From: Actinomycetes bacterium
GTDB taxonomy: Bacteria > Actinomycetota > Actinomycetes > Actinomycetales > Microbacteriaceae
DNA: 23,582 nt
NCBI GenBank assembly: GCA_023450335.1
Contig: JAEXHA010000116.1
Coordinates: 1-23,582, forward strand
Direction of reading: 5' to 3'
Shown: in pieces, positions 1-7,087 of the stretch
How positions within the stretch are numbered: position 1 is the first letter of the stretch
How the letters are laid out: every line of letters starts with the position of its first letter
Position numbers and translations under genes: made by a program
Notes under the pieces: model-generated
Seen by the model: the letters and a program-made list of their open reading frames with translations, nothing else
Told to the model about the DNA's origin: nothing
The model's database searches: none

Positions 1-1
1 C

Positions 2-730
2 CACATCACCGAGCCGGCACCCGCCCACGGCTCCGTCTCCGTCGCCGACGGCGCCCACGTGACGCCCGCCGTGGACGGGGCCGCCGCCGGCACGGGCCCG
101 GCCGCCGCGACCGACGGCTCGGGAGCTCCGGCATCCACACCGCGCAATGCGCCCCACGCCGACTGGGCGGCTCTGGAGGCCGACTACGCCGGCATCCGGA
201 CCCATATCCAGAACGTGATCCCGGGGTTCGAGGATTACGAGCGGCGCATCGAGAAGGGCCGCACCTTCCTGCTGCCCAACGGTCCGCGTGACGAGCGCCG
301 GTTCGCCACCGTCGACGGCAAGGCGCGGTTCACGGCGAACCCGCTCGAGTACCCGCACATCCCCGAGGGACGCCTGCTGCTGCAGACCCTGCGGTCGCAC
401 GACCAGTACAACACCACGATCTACGGCAAGGACGATCGCTACCGCGGCATCCAGGACGGACGCCGCGTCGTGCTGATCCACCCCGATGACATCGCCGCCG
501 CCGGATTCGAACCCGGCGACGTCGTCGACCTGGTCTCGGAGTGGCAGGGCCCGGACGGACTCGAGGAGCGCCGCGCCGAGCAGTTCCGCCTCGTGCCGTA
601 CTCGACGCCGCACCGCAACGCCGCCGCGTACTACCCCGAGACGAATGTCCTCGTGCCACTGGAATCGGTCGCCGACGTGTCAGGCACGCCCACCTCGAAG
701 GCCGTGGTCGTGCGCCTCGAGCGCCGCTGA
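2..730 (+). CDS. FdhF/YdeP-family molybdopterin oxidoreductase, C-terminal part (5' truncated)
   Basis: The frame is open from base 2, so the gene begins outside the window and 242 residues remain. Seen: the stretch with TLRSHDQYNTTIYG, DDRYRGI and later YYPETNVLVPL, followed by SGTPTSK. This is the molybdopterin-dinucleotide-binding C-terminal domain of the FdhF/YdeP branch of the DMSO reductase superfamily (formate-dehydrogenase-alpha-like, cytoplasmic). The substrate is not certain: the E. coli YdeP member is linked to acid resistance and others are annotated as formate dehydrogenases. Catalytic residues lie upstream and cannot be checked. The first roughly 50 visible residues are an Ala/Pro/Gly-rich low-complexity stretch just before the conserved ADWAALEADY block, which looks like an inserted linker. 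A GTG at 59 is internal, not the start. Cofactor need fits the moa/moe/mob genes downstream. Family call is firm, substrate unknown. Confidence 0.85.
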   Translation, partial: HITEPAPAHGSVSVADGAHVTPAVDGAAAGTGPAAATDGSGAPASTPRNAPHADWAALEADYAGIRTHIQNVIPGFEDYERRIEKGRTFLLPNGPRDERRFATVDGKARFTANPLEYPHIPEGRLLLQTLRSHDQYNTTIYGKDDRYRGIQDGRRVVLIHPDDIAAAGFEPGDVVDLVSEWQGPDGLEERRAEQFRLVPYSTPHRNAAAYYPETNVLVPLESVADVSGTPTSKAVVVRLERR

Positions 731-737
731 CTGTCGA

Positions 738-755
738 ACCGGGATTATCCCCGGT
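738..755 (+). terminator. Possible hairpin terminator after the YdeP-like gene
   Basis: ACCGGG (738-743) and CCCGGT (750-755) form a perfect 6-bp stem with a 6-base loop, 8 bases after the stop codon and before the promoter-like box of the next gene. There is no U-tract, which is common in high-GC actinobacteria. Function is inferred from position only. Confidence 0.35.
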
Positions 756-787
756 CGCTGCCGAGGCCGGCGCTGGTGAGGCCCACC

Positions 788-802
788 TAAGCTGGAAGCG
801 TG
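788..802 (+). promoter_or_regulatory. -10 box and leaderless start of the NnrS-like gene
   Basis: TAAGCT (788-793) lies exactly 6 bases before the GTG start at 800, so transcription would begin at or next to the start codon. No properly spaced Shine-Dalgarno is present, which agrees with a leaderless mRNA. No good -35 is visible. Confidence 0.5.
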
Positions 803-1897
803 GATGCCACGTCTCGACGGGCGGCCCGAATCCTCATCATGGTGCCCGCCGCCGCCCTCATGCTGCTGGGGCTCAATTCAGGGCTCTTGCTGATGGGCGT
901 GGCGATGCCGATCGTGAACGCCCCCGACCTGCACTCGACACTGCTCGTGTTCGGCTTCGTCGGCACCCTCATCAGTCTCGAGCGGGCCGTCGCGCTGCGT
1001 GCCGCGTGGGCATACAGCGCCCCGGTGCTGCTTGCGGCCGGCTCTGTGCTCACCCTCACCGCGGTGCCGGTGGTCGCCGGCAAAGCCGTCATCGCCGTGG
1101 GCCTGGTCATGCACGCACTCCAATACCGGGCGATCTGGCGCCGCCAGCCGATGACGGCCACCGCCGTGCAGGCCGCCGGCGCGGTCACCGGCATCGCCGC
1201 GGCCCTCGCCTGGTGCGGCGGAGTGCCGCCGAACCGGCTCGTGCCGCTGCTTGCGGTCTTCCTCATCCTCACGATCGCGGGGGAGCGCCTCGAGCTGGCC
1301 CGCCTGGCCTCGCCGGGTGCTCGTGCCGAGCGGCTGCTGCTGATCCTGGCGGTGGCCCTGTCGGCATCCGCTCTTCTCACCCTCACCATGCCCGTGATCG
1401 CAGTGCCGGTCGCCGGCCTCCTGCTGCTGCTGATGATCGCCTGGCTGCTGCGGTACGACATCGTCCGCGGCACGATCCGTCAGAACGGGCTGCCGCGCTT
1501 CGTCGCCGTGTGCGTGTACCTCGGGTACGGCTGGCTGCTGATCGCCGGCGCCGGCTGGCTGCTGGGCGGCGCCCGCACCGAGGGCACCGTCTACGACGCC
1601 ACCACGCACGCGATCTTCCTCGGGTTCGTGATCACGATGATCATGGCGCACGCGCCGCTGATCCTGCCCGCGGTGCTGCAGGTGAACATCCCCTACCACC
1701 GGGCCCTGTACGTTCCGGTCGCCCTGCTGCAGGCCGCGCTGCTGGTGCGCGTGGTCGCGGGCGACGCCTGGGAGCTGCCGGGCGCCCTGCAGGCCGGCGG
1801 CATCGGCGCCGTCGCCGCGATACTGCTGTTCGCCGCCACGGCCGTGACGGTCTCGCTGCGCGAACGAGGAGAGAAGAAGAGCCGTGTCGCGTCGTAA
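800..1897 (+). CDS. NnrS-like polytopic membrane protein
   Basis: A 365-residue, very hydrophobic protein with about 10-12 predicted membrane segments. Seen: FGFVGTLISLERAVAL near residues 51-66 following H45, H105 next to a membrane segment, and a His-rich helix near the C-terminus (H270, H284 in ATTHAIFLGFVITMIMAHAP). This arrangement resembles NnrS, a haem- and copper-containing membrane family that eases nitrosative stress during denitrification; the length is close to NnrS (about 400). Metal ligation by these His residues is inferred. The GTG start at 800 is supported by a TAAGCT box 6 bases upstream. Its end overlaps the nirK-type gene by 14 bases, so the two are probably translationally coupled. 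That position supports a role in NO or copper handling for NirK. Alternative: an unrelated haem-copper-oxidase-like subunit that partners the membrane domain of the next protein. Confidence 0.6.
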   Translation: MDATSRRAARILIMVPAAALMLLGLNSGLLLMGVAMPIVNAPDLHSTLLVFGFVGTLISLERAVALRAAWAYSAPVLLAAGSVLTLTAVPVVAGKAVIAVGLVMHALQYRAIWRRQPMTATAVQAAGAVTGIAAALAWCGGVPPNRLVPLLAVFLILTIAGERLELARLASPGARAERLLLILAVALSASALLTLTMPVIAVPVAGLLLLLMIAWLLRYDIVRGTIRQNGLPRFVAVCVYLGYGWLLIAGAGWLLGGARTEGTVYDATTHAIFLGFVITMIMAHAPLILPAVLQVNIPYHRALYVPVALLQAALLVRVVAGDAWELPGALQAGGIGAVAAILLFAATAVTVSLRERGEKKSRVAS

Positions 1898-4496
1898 CTG
1901 GTATCTGCTGACCAACTCGGTGATCCTGCTGTGGATCGTGCTCACCGTCGTGGCGGTGACCATCCACCGATTCGTGAACCAGCCGATGTGGCTCATGGTG
2001 CACGTGCCGCTGCTGGGCGCGGTGACCGCCGCGATCCTCATCTGGTCGCAGCACTTCGCCGACACGCTGCTGCGCCGCGCCGCGCCGGCCGGTCGCATCG
2101 GCCTCGGCGTGCGGCTCGGGCTGCACACGGCCGGTGCGGCGGCGATCGTCGCCGGCATGCTCACCGGCGTCGTGCCGCTCACCGTCGCCGGGGCGATCGC
2201 GGTGGCGACGGCGATCATCGCGCACGCCGTGATCCTGTGGCTGCAGATGCGTCACGCGCTGCCGGCGCGGTTCGCGCCCCTCGTACGGTACTACGTCGCG
2301 GCGGCCCTCGTGTTCTTGGCCGGCATCGCGATCGGGGTGATCATGCCGGTGCTCGGCGACCCCGACACCACCGACCGGCTCGTCGTCTCGCACCTCGTGC
2401 TCAACGCGTACGGGTGGATCGGACTGACCGTGCTGGGCACCCTCGTCCTGCTGTGGCCGACGATCCTGCACGCCAAGGTGCCCGCGTCGGCGGATGCCGC
2501 GGCCCGACACGCTCTGCCCGTTCTGATCGCGGGGCTCGCTGTCGCCGCCGCAGGCCCGGTCGCCGACCTGCAGCTGCTGGTCGCTCTGGGAATGCTGATC
2601 TGGCTCGTCGGCGCGCTGCGCCTGGCCGTGGAAGGCTGGCGCGAAGCGCGTGCCATGCCCCCGGGCACTTTCGCCGGGTGGAGCCTGGCCGCCGCATTCT
2701 GCTGGGTCGTCTTCGCCGCCGCGGCGCTCGGTGTGCACGCCGTCGTGCAGCCCGACTGGACGAGCCTCCGCGGCGAGTACCTCATGATGCTCGGCCCCCT
2801 CGTGGCCGGATTCGCCGTGCAGATCGTCAGCGGCGCGCTGAGCTACCTGCTGCCGGTCGTGGCGCTGGGCAGCCCCGCGGCCGCGAAGGCCGGCGCCGAG
2901 ATGCTCGACCGCGGCGCCGCCGCCCGCATCGTCATCTACAACGGCGCGATCGTGCTCTACCTGCTGCCCATGCCGTCGGTGGCCCGGGTGCTGCTGTCGT
3001 TCGCGGCGGCCGGCGTGGTCATCGCCTTCCTCGTACTCGCGATCCGCGCCATCGTCGCGGGGCGTCGTGTGCGCAAGGCCGAGGGGGCCAACCCCGATCG
3101 CAGCGGTCGCGTGAAGCTGGGAGCCCCGGCATCGGCCCCACCCCCGGCCAAGCCGCGGCACGGCGGCGCGGTCGTGGCCGGCTTCGCCGTGCTCGCGCTG
3201 TGTGTGGCCGGCGGCGTGGCCGCCGACCCCGCAGCGATCGGCATCAACACCGCGGTCGGCGGCGACGTGGTCGCGACAGGTGAGACCACCGAGGTGACCG
3301 TCCAGGTCGAGGGCATGCGGTTCACCCCCGCCGTCATCGAGGTGCCGGCCGGCAACGAACTGGTCGTCGTCTTCGAGAACACCGGCACCGACGTGCACGA
3401 CCTCACCTTCGCCAACGGCGTGCGCTCGCAGCGGCTGGCGCCCGGAACGAGTGAGACGCTCGAGGTGGGCGTCATCGGCGCCGACATGGCCGGCTGGTGC
3501 TCGATCGCCGGACACCGGCAGATGGGCATGGAACTGACCGTCGTCGCCGTGGGCGCGGCGCCGGACTCGGCCACGCCGCCCGAGCACGACCACGGCGACG
3601 CCGCAGCCGGCCCCTCCGCGGCCGACGACATCGATCTGCAACGCACCCCTGACGACGGCTTCGCACCGTGGCCGGCCGGCCTGCCCCCGGCATCCGACCA
3701 GACCGTCCACCGCGTCACCCTCCGCGTCGCGGAGGCCGTCGAAGAGGTCGCCCCCGGCATCCGCCAGACGAGGTGGACGTTCGGCGGCAGCGCCCCCGGC
3801 CCGGTGCTGCGCGGAAAGGTCGGCGACACCTTCGAGATCACCCTGGTCAACGACGGCACCATCGGCCATTCCATCGACTTCCACGCCGGGGCCCTGGCCC
3901 CCAACGAGCCGATGCGCACGATCCAACCCGGCGAGACGCTGACATACACCTTCACGGCGACGCAGGCCGGCATCTGGATGTACCACTGCTCGACGCACCC
4001 CATGTCGATGCATATCGCCAACGGCATGCACGGCGCCGTGATCATCGACCCGCCGGACCTCGCGCCCGTCGACCGCGAGTACGTCTTCGTGCAGGGCGAG
4101 CTGTACCTCGGTCCGCAGGGCGAGACCGCCGACGCCGCCAAGATCGCCGCGCAGACCCCCGACCTGGTGGCCTTCAACGGGTACGCCGACCAGTACGCGT
4201 ACCGGCCGCTGCCGGCGCGCGTCGGTGAGCGGGTGCGCGTGTGGCTGCTGGATGCCGGACCGAACGTGGCCAGCTCGTTCCACGTCGTGGGGGGACAGTT
4301 CGATACGGTCTATCTGGAGGGCGACTACCGCCTGCGCCCGGAGGACCCGGGCGGGGCGCAGGCGCTGGCGCTGCAGCCGGCGCAGGGCGGCTTCGTGGAG
4401 CTGACCTTCCCCGAGGCGGGCGACTACCCATTCGTGACGCACATCATGAGCGATGCAGAGAAGGGTGCGAAGGGAATCTTCCATGTCGAGGAATGA
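1884..4496 (+). CDS. nirK: Membrane-anchored copper nitrite reductase fusion (polytopic domain + cupredoxin + NirK)
   Basis: 870 residues, more than twice a normal NirK (about 340-380). Residues 1-395: about 12 membrane segments with several His in or near helices (H28, H40, H81, H114, H170, H285), including SHLVLNAYGWIGLTVLG, reminiscent of NnrS/haem-copper oxidase proteins. Residues 428-447: a further membrane segment. Residues 465-557: cupredoxin with a full type-1 copper set, H505, C539, H544, M549. Residues 590-870: two-domain NirK with type-1 ligands H662, C702, H710, M715, type-2 ligands H667, H701, H853, and catalytic D665 and H800, all present. Predicted reaction: nitrite to NO on the outer face. 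The start is GTG 1884 with an AGGAGA-like site upstream. N-terminal cupredoxin fusions are known (Hyphomicrobium NirK); the added membrane domain may accept quinol electrons (inference). The gene overlaps both neighbours by 14 bases. A laccase-type multicopper oxidase is the alternative, made unlikely by the D665/H800 pair. Confidence 0.85.
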   Translation: MSRRNWYLLTNSVILLWIVLTVVAVTIHRFVNQPMWLMVHVPLLGAVTAAILIWSQHFADTLLRRAAPAGRIGLGVRLGLHTAGAAAIVAGMLTGVVPLTVAGAIAVATAIIAHAVILWLQMRHALPARFAPLVRYYVAAALVFLAGIAIGVIMPVLGDPDTTDRLVVSHLVLNAYGWIGLTVLGTLVLLWPTILHAKVPASADAAARHALPVLIAGLAVAAAGPVADLQLLVALGMLIWLVGALRLAVEGWREARAMPPGTFAGWSLAAAFCWVVFAAAALGVHAVVQPDWTSLRGEYLMMLGPLVAGFAVQIVSGALSYLLPVVALGSPAAAKAGAEMLDRGAAARIVIYNGAIVLYLLPMPSVARVLLSFAAAGVVIAFLVLAIRAIVAGRRVRKAEGANPDRSGRVKLGAPASAPPPAKPRHGGAVVAGFAVLALCVAGGVAADPAAIGINTAVGGDVVATGETTEVTVQVEGMRFTPAVIEVPAGNELVVVFENTGTDVHDLTFANGVRSQRLAPGTSETLEVGVIGADMAGWCSIAGHRQMGMELTVVAVGAAPDSATPPEHDHGDAAAGPSAADDIDLQRTPDDGFAPWPAGLPPASDQTVHRVTLRVAEAVEEVAPGIRQTRWTFGGSAPGPVLRGKVGDTFEITLVNDGTIGHSIDFHAGALAPNEPMRTIQPGETLTYTFTATQAGIWMYHCSTHPMSMHIANGMHGAVIIDPPDLAPVDREYVFVQGELYLGPQGETADAAKIAAQTPDLVAFNGYADQYAYRPLPARVGERVRVWLLDAGPNVASSFHVVGGQFDTVYLEGDYRLRPEDPGGAQALALQPAQGGFVELTFPEAGDYPFVTHIMSDAEKGAKGIFHVEE

Positions 4497-5553
4497 CGTC
4501 CATTCGATTGTCCGACCGCGACCGCACCGCGTCGTGCTGCGCCGGCACGCCGATGTGGTCGCCGCCGCACACGATCCCGAGACGTTCTCGGCCGGGGTGT
4601 CGCAGCACCTGCAGATCCCCAACGGACTCGACGGGGCCGAGCACGCCGCGGCCCGCCGCCTCATCGACCCGTTCTTCGCAGACGACGAGCTCGACCGTTA
4701 CATGCCCGGCTTCCAGCGCATCGCCGCCGAGCTGGTGGCCTCTCTCGCTTCCGGTGAGGCGTTCGACGCCGTGGCAGACCTCGGAGCCCGCTTCGCGGTG
4801 CGTGCCCAGTCGCATTGGCTCGGGTGGACCAGCGAGCTCGAAGACACACTGCTGGAGTGGGTGGCCGACAATCGCGCCGCCACCCGCAGCGGTGACAAGA
4901 CCCGCACGACAGAGGTCGCGGCCCGGTTCGACGGGATCATCCGCGCCCTGCTGGCCGAGCGCCGCGCCGAACCACATGACGATCTCACGACGCGACTGAC
5001 GCTGCTGACACGGCCTGACGGCGAACTGCTGAGCGACCCCGAGCTGGTGTCGATCCTGCGCAACTGGACCGGCGGCGACCTGTCATCGATCGCGCTGTGC
5101 GCGGGTGTGGTGGTGGCGGGGCTGGTCGCCTCGCCGAGGCTGGCCGCGCGCGTCGCGGTGGCCGGCGATGCCGAGGTGGATGCCATCGTCGACGAGCTGC
5201 TGCGGCGCGACGACCCGTTCGTCTCGAACCGGCGCCGCGCCACCCGCGATGTCGAGATCGGGGGATGCCCCATTGCGGCCGGCCAGGTGGTCGTGCTCGA
5301 CTGGCGCGAGGCCAACACCGACCCCGACGTGTTCGGCACCGGCTTCGACCCCGAGGCGCATGCGGCCGACAACCTCGTCTACGGCACGGGTCCGCACGTC
5401 TGCCCCGGCAGGCCGCTGGCCGCCCGGGAGCTGCGGGTGCTCGTGCGCGCGGTGCTCGCCGCCGGTATCCTCACACCCGCCGGAGCCCCCGTGCGCGAAG
5501 AAGCGCCCGTGGCCGGTTACCGCACGGTGCCCGTCCGCATCCTGCCGAGCTGA
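4483..5553 (+). CDS. Atypical short cytochrome P450 coupled to nirK
   Basis: 356 residues from ATG 4483, shorter than usual bacterial P450s (about 400) because the N-terminal region is abbreviated. Start choice: AAGGGA sits 7 bases upstream and the ATG overlaps the end of nirK by 14 bases, repeating the spacing of the preceding gene pair. Seen: C-helix H54xxxR58, ExxR at E238-R241, haem-thiolate loop YGTGPHVCPG with C307. The I-helix reads NWTGGDLSSI (194-203): the acid is kept (D199) but the usual threonine is Leu200, followed by Ser201. This departs from standard monooxygenases and suggests unusual oxygen or NO chemistry. No ferredoxin or ferredoxin reductase gene is nearby. Being the last gene of a nirK operon suggests work on NO or a nitrosated product; fungal P450nor (CYP55) is the functional precedent, though this I-helix differs from CYP55 too. 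P450 fold is certain; the reaction is unknown. Confidence 0.85.
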   Translation: MSRNDVHSIVRPRPHRVVLRRHADVVAAAHDPETFSAGVSQHLQIPNGLDGAEHAAARRLIDPFFADDELDRYMPGFQRIAAELVASLASGEAFDAVADLGARFAVRAQSHWLGWTSELEDTLLEWVADNRAATRSGDKTRTTEVAARFDGIIRALLAERRAEPHDDLTTRLTLLTRPDGELLSDPELVSILRNWTGGDLSSIALCAGVVVAGLVASPRLAARVAVAGDAEVDAIVDELLRRDDPFVSNRRRATRDVEIGGCPIAAGQVVVLDWREANTDPDVFGTGFDPEAHAADNLVYGTGPHVCPGRPLAARELRVLVRAVLAAGILTPAGAPVREEAPVAGYRTVPVRILPS

Positions 5554-5574
5554 GGGTTCGGGCCGGGGTGCACG

Positions 5575-5617
5575 CGCCCGGTGCGGGTGTGCGAACTGAA
5601 CGCACCCGGTGCGGGCG
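5575..5617. terminator. Probable bidirectional terminator between the P450 gene and narI
   Basis: An imperfect inverted repeat lies between the convergent stop codons at 5553 and 5631. CGCCCG (5575-5580) pairs with CGGGCG (5612-5617) and GGGTGTGCG (5585-5593) pairs, with a 2-base bulge, with CGCACCC (5601-5607); a 4x4 internal mismatch separates the stems and the loop is AACTGAA. Confidence 0.45.
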
Positions 5618-5630
5618 CGGCCGCGGCCGC

Positions 5631-6389
5631 CTACAGCTTGCGGAGCTTCTCGGGGTCGGGCTGCCTGACCGGGTCCCAGCCGCGGCGCACGGGGCGCTGC
5701 GGGGCGGCGGCGTCGCGCGACCGGTACACGATGTACGGGCGGAAGAGGTAGCCCACCGGTGCTGAGAACACGTGCACGAGGCGTGTGAACGGCCACAGGG
5801 CGAACAGCAGCATCGCGGTGATCACGTGCAGATCGAACAGGATCGGCACGTGCAGCATCAGATCGGGCTGCGGCTGGAAGCCGAAGATGCTGCGGATCCA
5901 CGGCGACACCGTTTCGCGATAGTGGAACCCGCCGCCGAAGACCTGGTGCACGACCGTGGCGGCCGTGCCGAAGAAGAGGGTGGCGCCGAGGAAGACGTAC
6001 ATGACCTTGTCCATGGTCGTGGTGGCCAGGAACACCGGTCCGACGGTGCGACGACGGTAGATGAGGATCGCCAGACCCGCGAGCGTCAGCGCCGCCGCCG
6101 CGGTGCCGAGAACGGTCGCGCCGATGTGGTAGATCTCCTCCGAGATGCCGATCGCGTAGAGCCACTCGCGGGGGATGAACAGTCCCACGACGTGACCGGC
6201 GATGACCATGAGGATGCCGAAGTGGAACATCGGCGAACCCCACCGCAGCAACCGGTTCTCATACGTCTGACTCGACCGGGTCGTCCAGCCGAACTTGTCG
6301 TACCGGTACCGCCAGATGTGGCCGACGATGAAGACCGCGATCGCCGCGTACGGCAGGGCGACCCAGAGGATGAAGGGCAAGGCGTTCAC
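5631..6389 (-). CDS. narI: Respiratory nitrate reductase gamma subunit (cytochrome b)
   Basis: 252 residues, five membrane helices, usual length for NarI is about 225-245. It anchors NarGH to the inner face of the membrane, oxidises quinol and passes electrons through two b haems to NarH. The four haem-ligand histidines are recognisable: H56 and H66 in SPMFHFGILMVIAGHVVG, H188 and H206 in HVPILFDLHVITAM and FTRLVHVFSAP, with the same spacing as in E. coli NarI. The start is GTG at 6389, with AGGAGG upstream (forward CCTCCT), and it overlaps the narJ stop as GTGA. The C-terminal 30 or so residues are a charged, Arg/Pro-rich cytoplasmic tail. Last gene of narGHJI. Confidence 0.97.
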   Translation of the reverse strand: MNALPFILWVALPYAAIAVFIVGHIWRYRYDKFGWTTRSSQTYENRLLRWGSPMFHFGILMVIAGHVVGLFIPREWLYAIGISEEIYHIGATVLGTAAAALTLAGLAILIYRRRTVGPVFLATTTMDKVMYVFLGATLFFGTAATVVHQVFGGGFHYRETVSPWIRSIFGFQPQPDLMLHVPILFDLHVITAMLLFALWPFTRLVHVFSAPVGYLFRPYIVYRSRDAAAPQRPVRRGWDPVRQPDPEKLRKL

Positions 6390-7087
6390 GAGTCCTCCTG
6401 CGAGACGGGGCGGAACGGGGGCAATTGGCCGAGGAAGCTGAGGCCGACCGTCTCGGTGGGCGGCCCTTCGCTGATGAGTTCGAGGAAGCGCTCGCGCGTG
6501 CGCTCATCGATCGGGGGCAGCGACAGCGTGATCGTGCGGACCACGAGCGCCCACGGGCTGTCCATCCCCTCGAGGGCGGCGCGCAGCACTTCGATGCCCT
6601 CACGGTGCGATGAGATGAGGGCGCCGGCGATCTCCGAGTCCGACCGCGCCGAGAACTCGAGAACCGCCGGCAGATAGTCCGGCAGGTCGTCCGCGTCGAA
6701 CTCCCATCCGGCGGCGCGGTAGGCCTCGAGGAACGTCACCAGGGCGACGCCGCGGCGCCGGGTGTCGCCGGTCGCGTAGTAGCTCAGGTACAGGCTGCAC
6801 TTGCGCTTCAGATCGAACGTGGTCACGTAGCGGCGCTGCCATTCGGTCGCGCCCGCGCGGCGAGCCTGACCGATGTAGTCCTCGAGCGGGCCGGCGATCG
6901 CCGAGGGCAGCCCCACCAGGTGCGACTGCAGCGCGTCGAGACGGGCATGCCACTGCGCGTCCGGATAGTCCAGCAGCAGGGATGCCAGCATGTGCACCCG
7001 TGCGCGCTGCCCGGCATCCAGCTTCACCGGCGCCAGTTCCGGTGGCAGCTTCTTGCGCGGGGTGACCCGCGTGATCACCGAGCTCAT
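6386..7087 (-). CDS. narJ: Nitrate reductase molybdenum cofactor assembly chaperone
   Basis: 233 residues, usual length for NarJ. The soluble chaperone binds apo-NarG, holds it for Mo-bis-MGD insertion and then lets the NarGH complex dock on NarI; it is not part of the final enzyme. Seen: the family core YVTTFDLKRKCSLYLSYYAT followed by GDTRRRG, and the helical segment DDLPDYLPAVLEFSA. The start ATG at 7087 overlaps the narH stop as ATGA and its own stop overlaps narI as GTGA, so translation through H-J-I is coupled. Confidence 0.96.
   Translation of the reverse strand: MSSVITRVTPRKKLPPELAPVKLDAGQRARVHMLASLLLDYPDAQWHARLDALQSHLVGLPSAIAGPLEDYIGQARRAGATEWQRRYVTTFDLKRKCSLYLSYYATGDTRRRGVALVTFLEAYRAAGWEFDADDLPDYLPAVLEFSARSDSEIAGALISSHREGIEVLRAALEGMDSPWALVVRTITLSLPPIDERTRERFLELISEGPPTETVGLSFLGQLPPFRPVSQEDS

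Noticed and set aside
4453..4482. Earlier GTG-type start for the P450 (ten more residues)
   Set aside because: The ATG at 4483 has a well-placed AAGGGA and the same 14-base overlap as the previous gene pair; the extra residues are basic and show no P450 likeness.
1884..4496. Laccase or bilirubin-oxidase type multicopper oxidase
   Set aside because: The ligand pattern with Asp665 and His800 flanking the type-2 site is the nitrite reductase pattern, and the gene sits beside nar genes.
1641..4664. Minus-strand 1007-residue open frame opposite the NirK fusion
   Set aside because: Arg/His/Gly-rich antisense shadow with no motifs; the plus-strand gene has complete copper sites.
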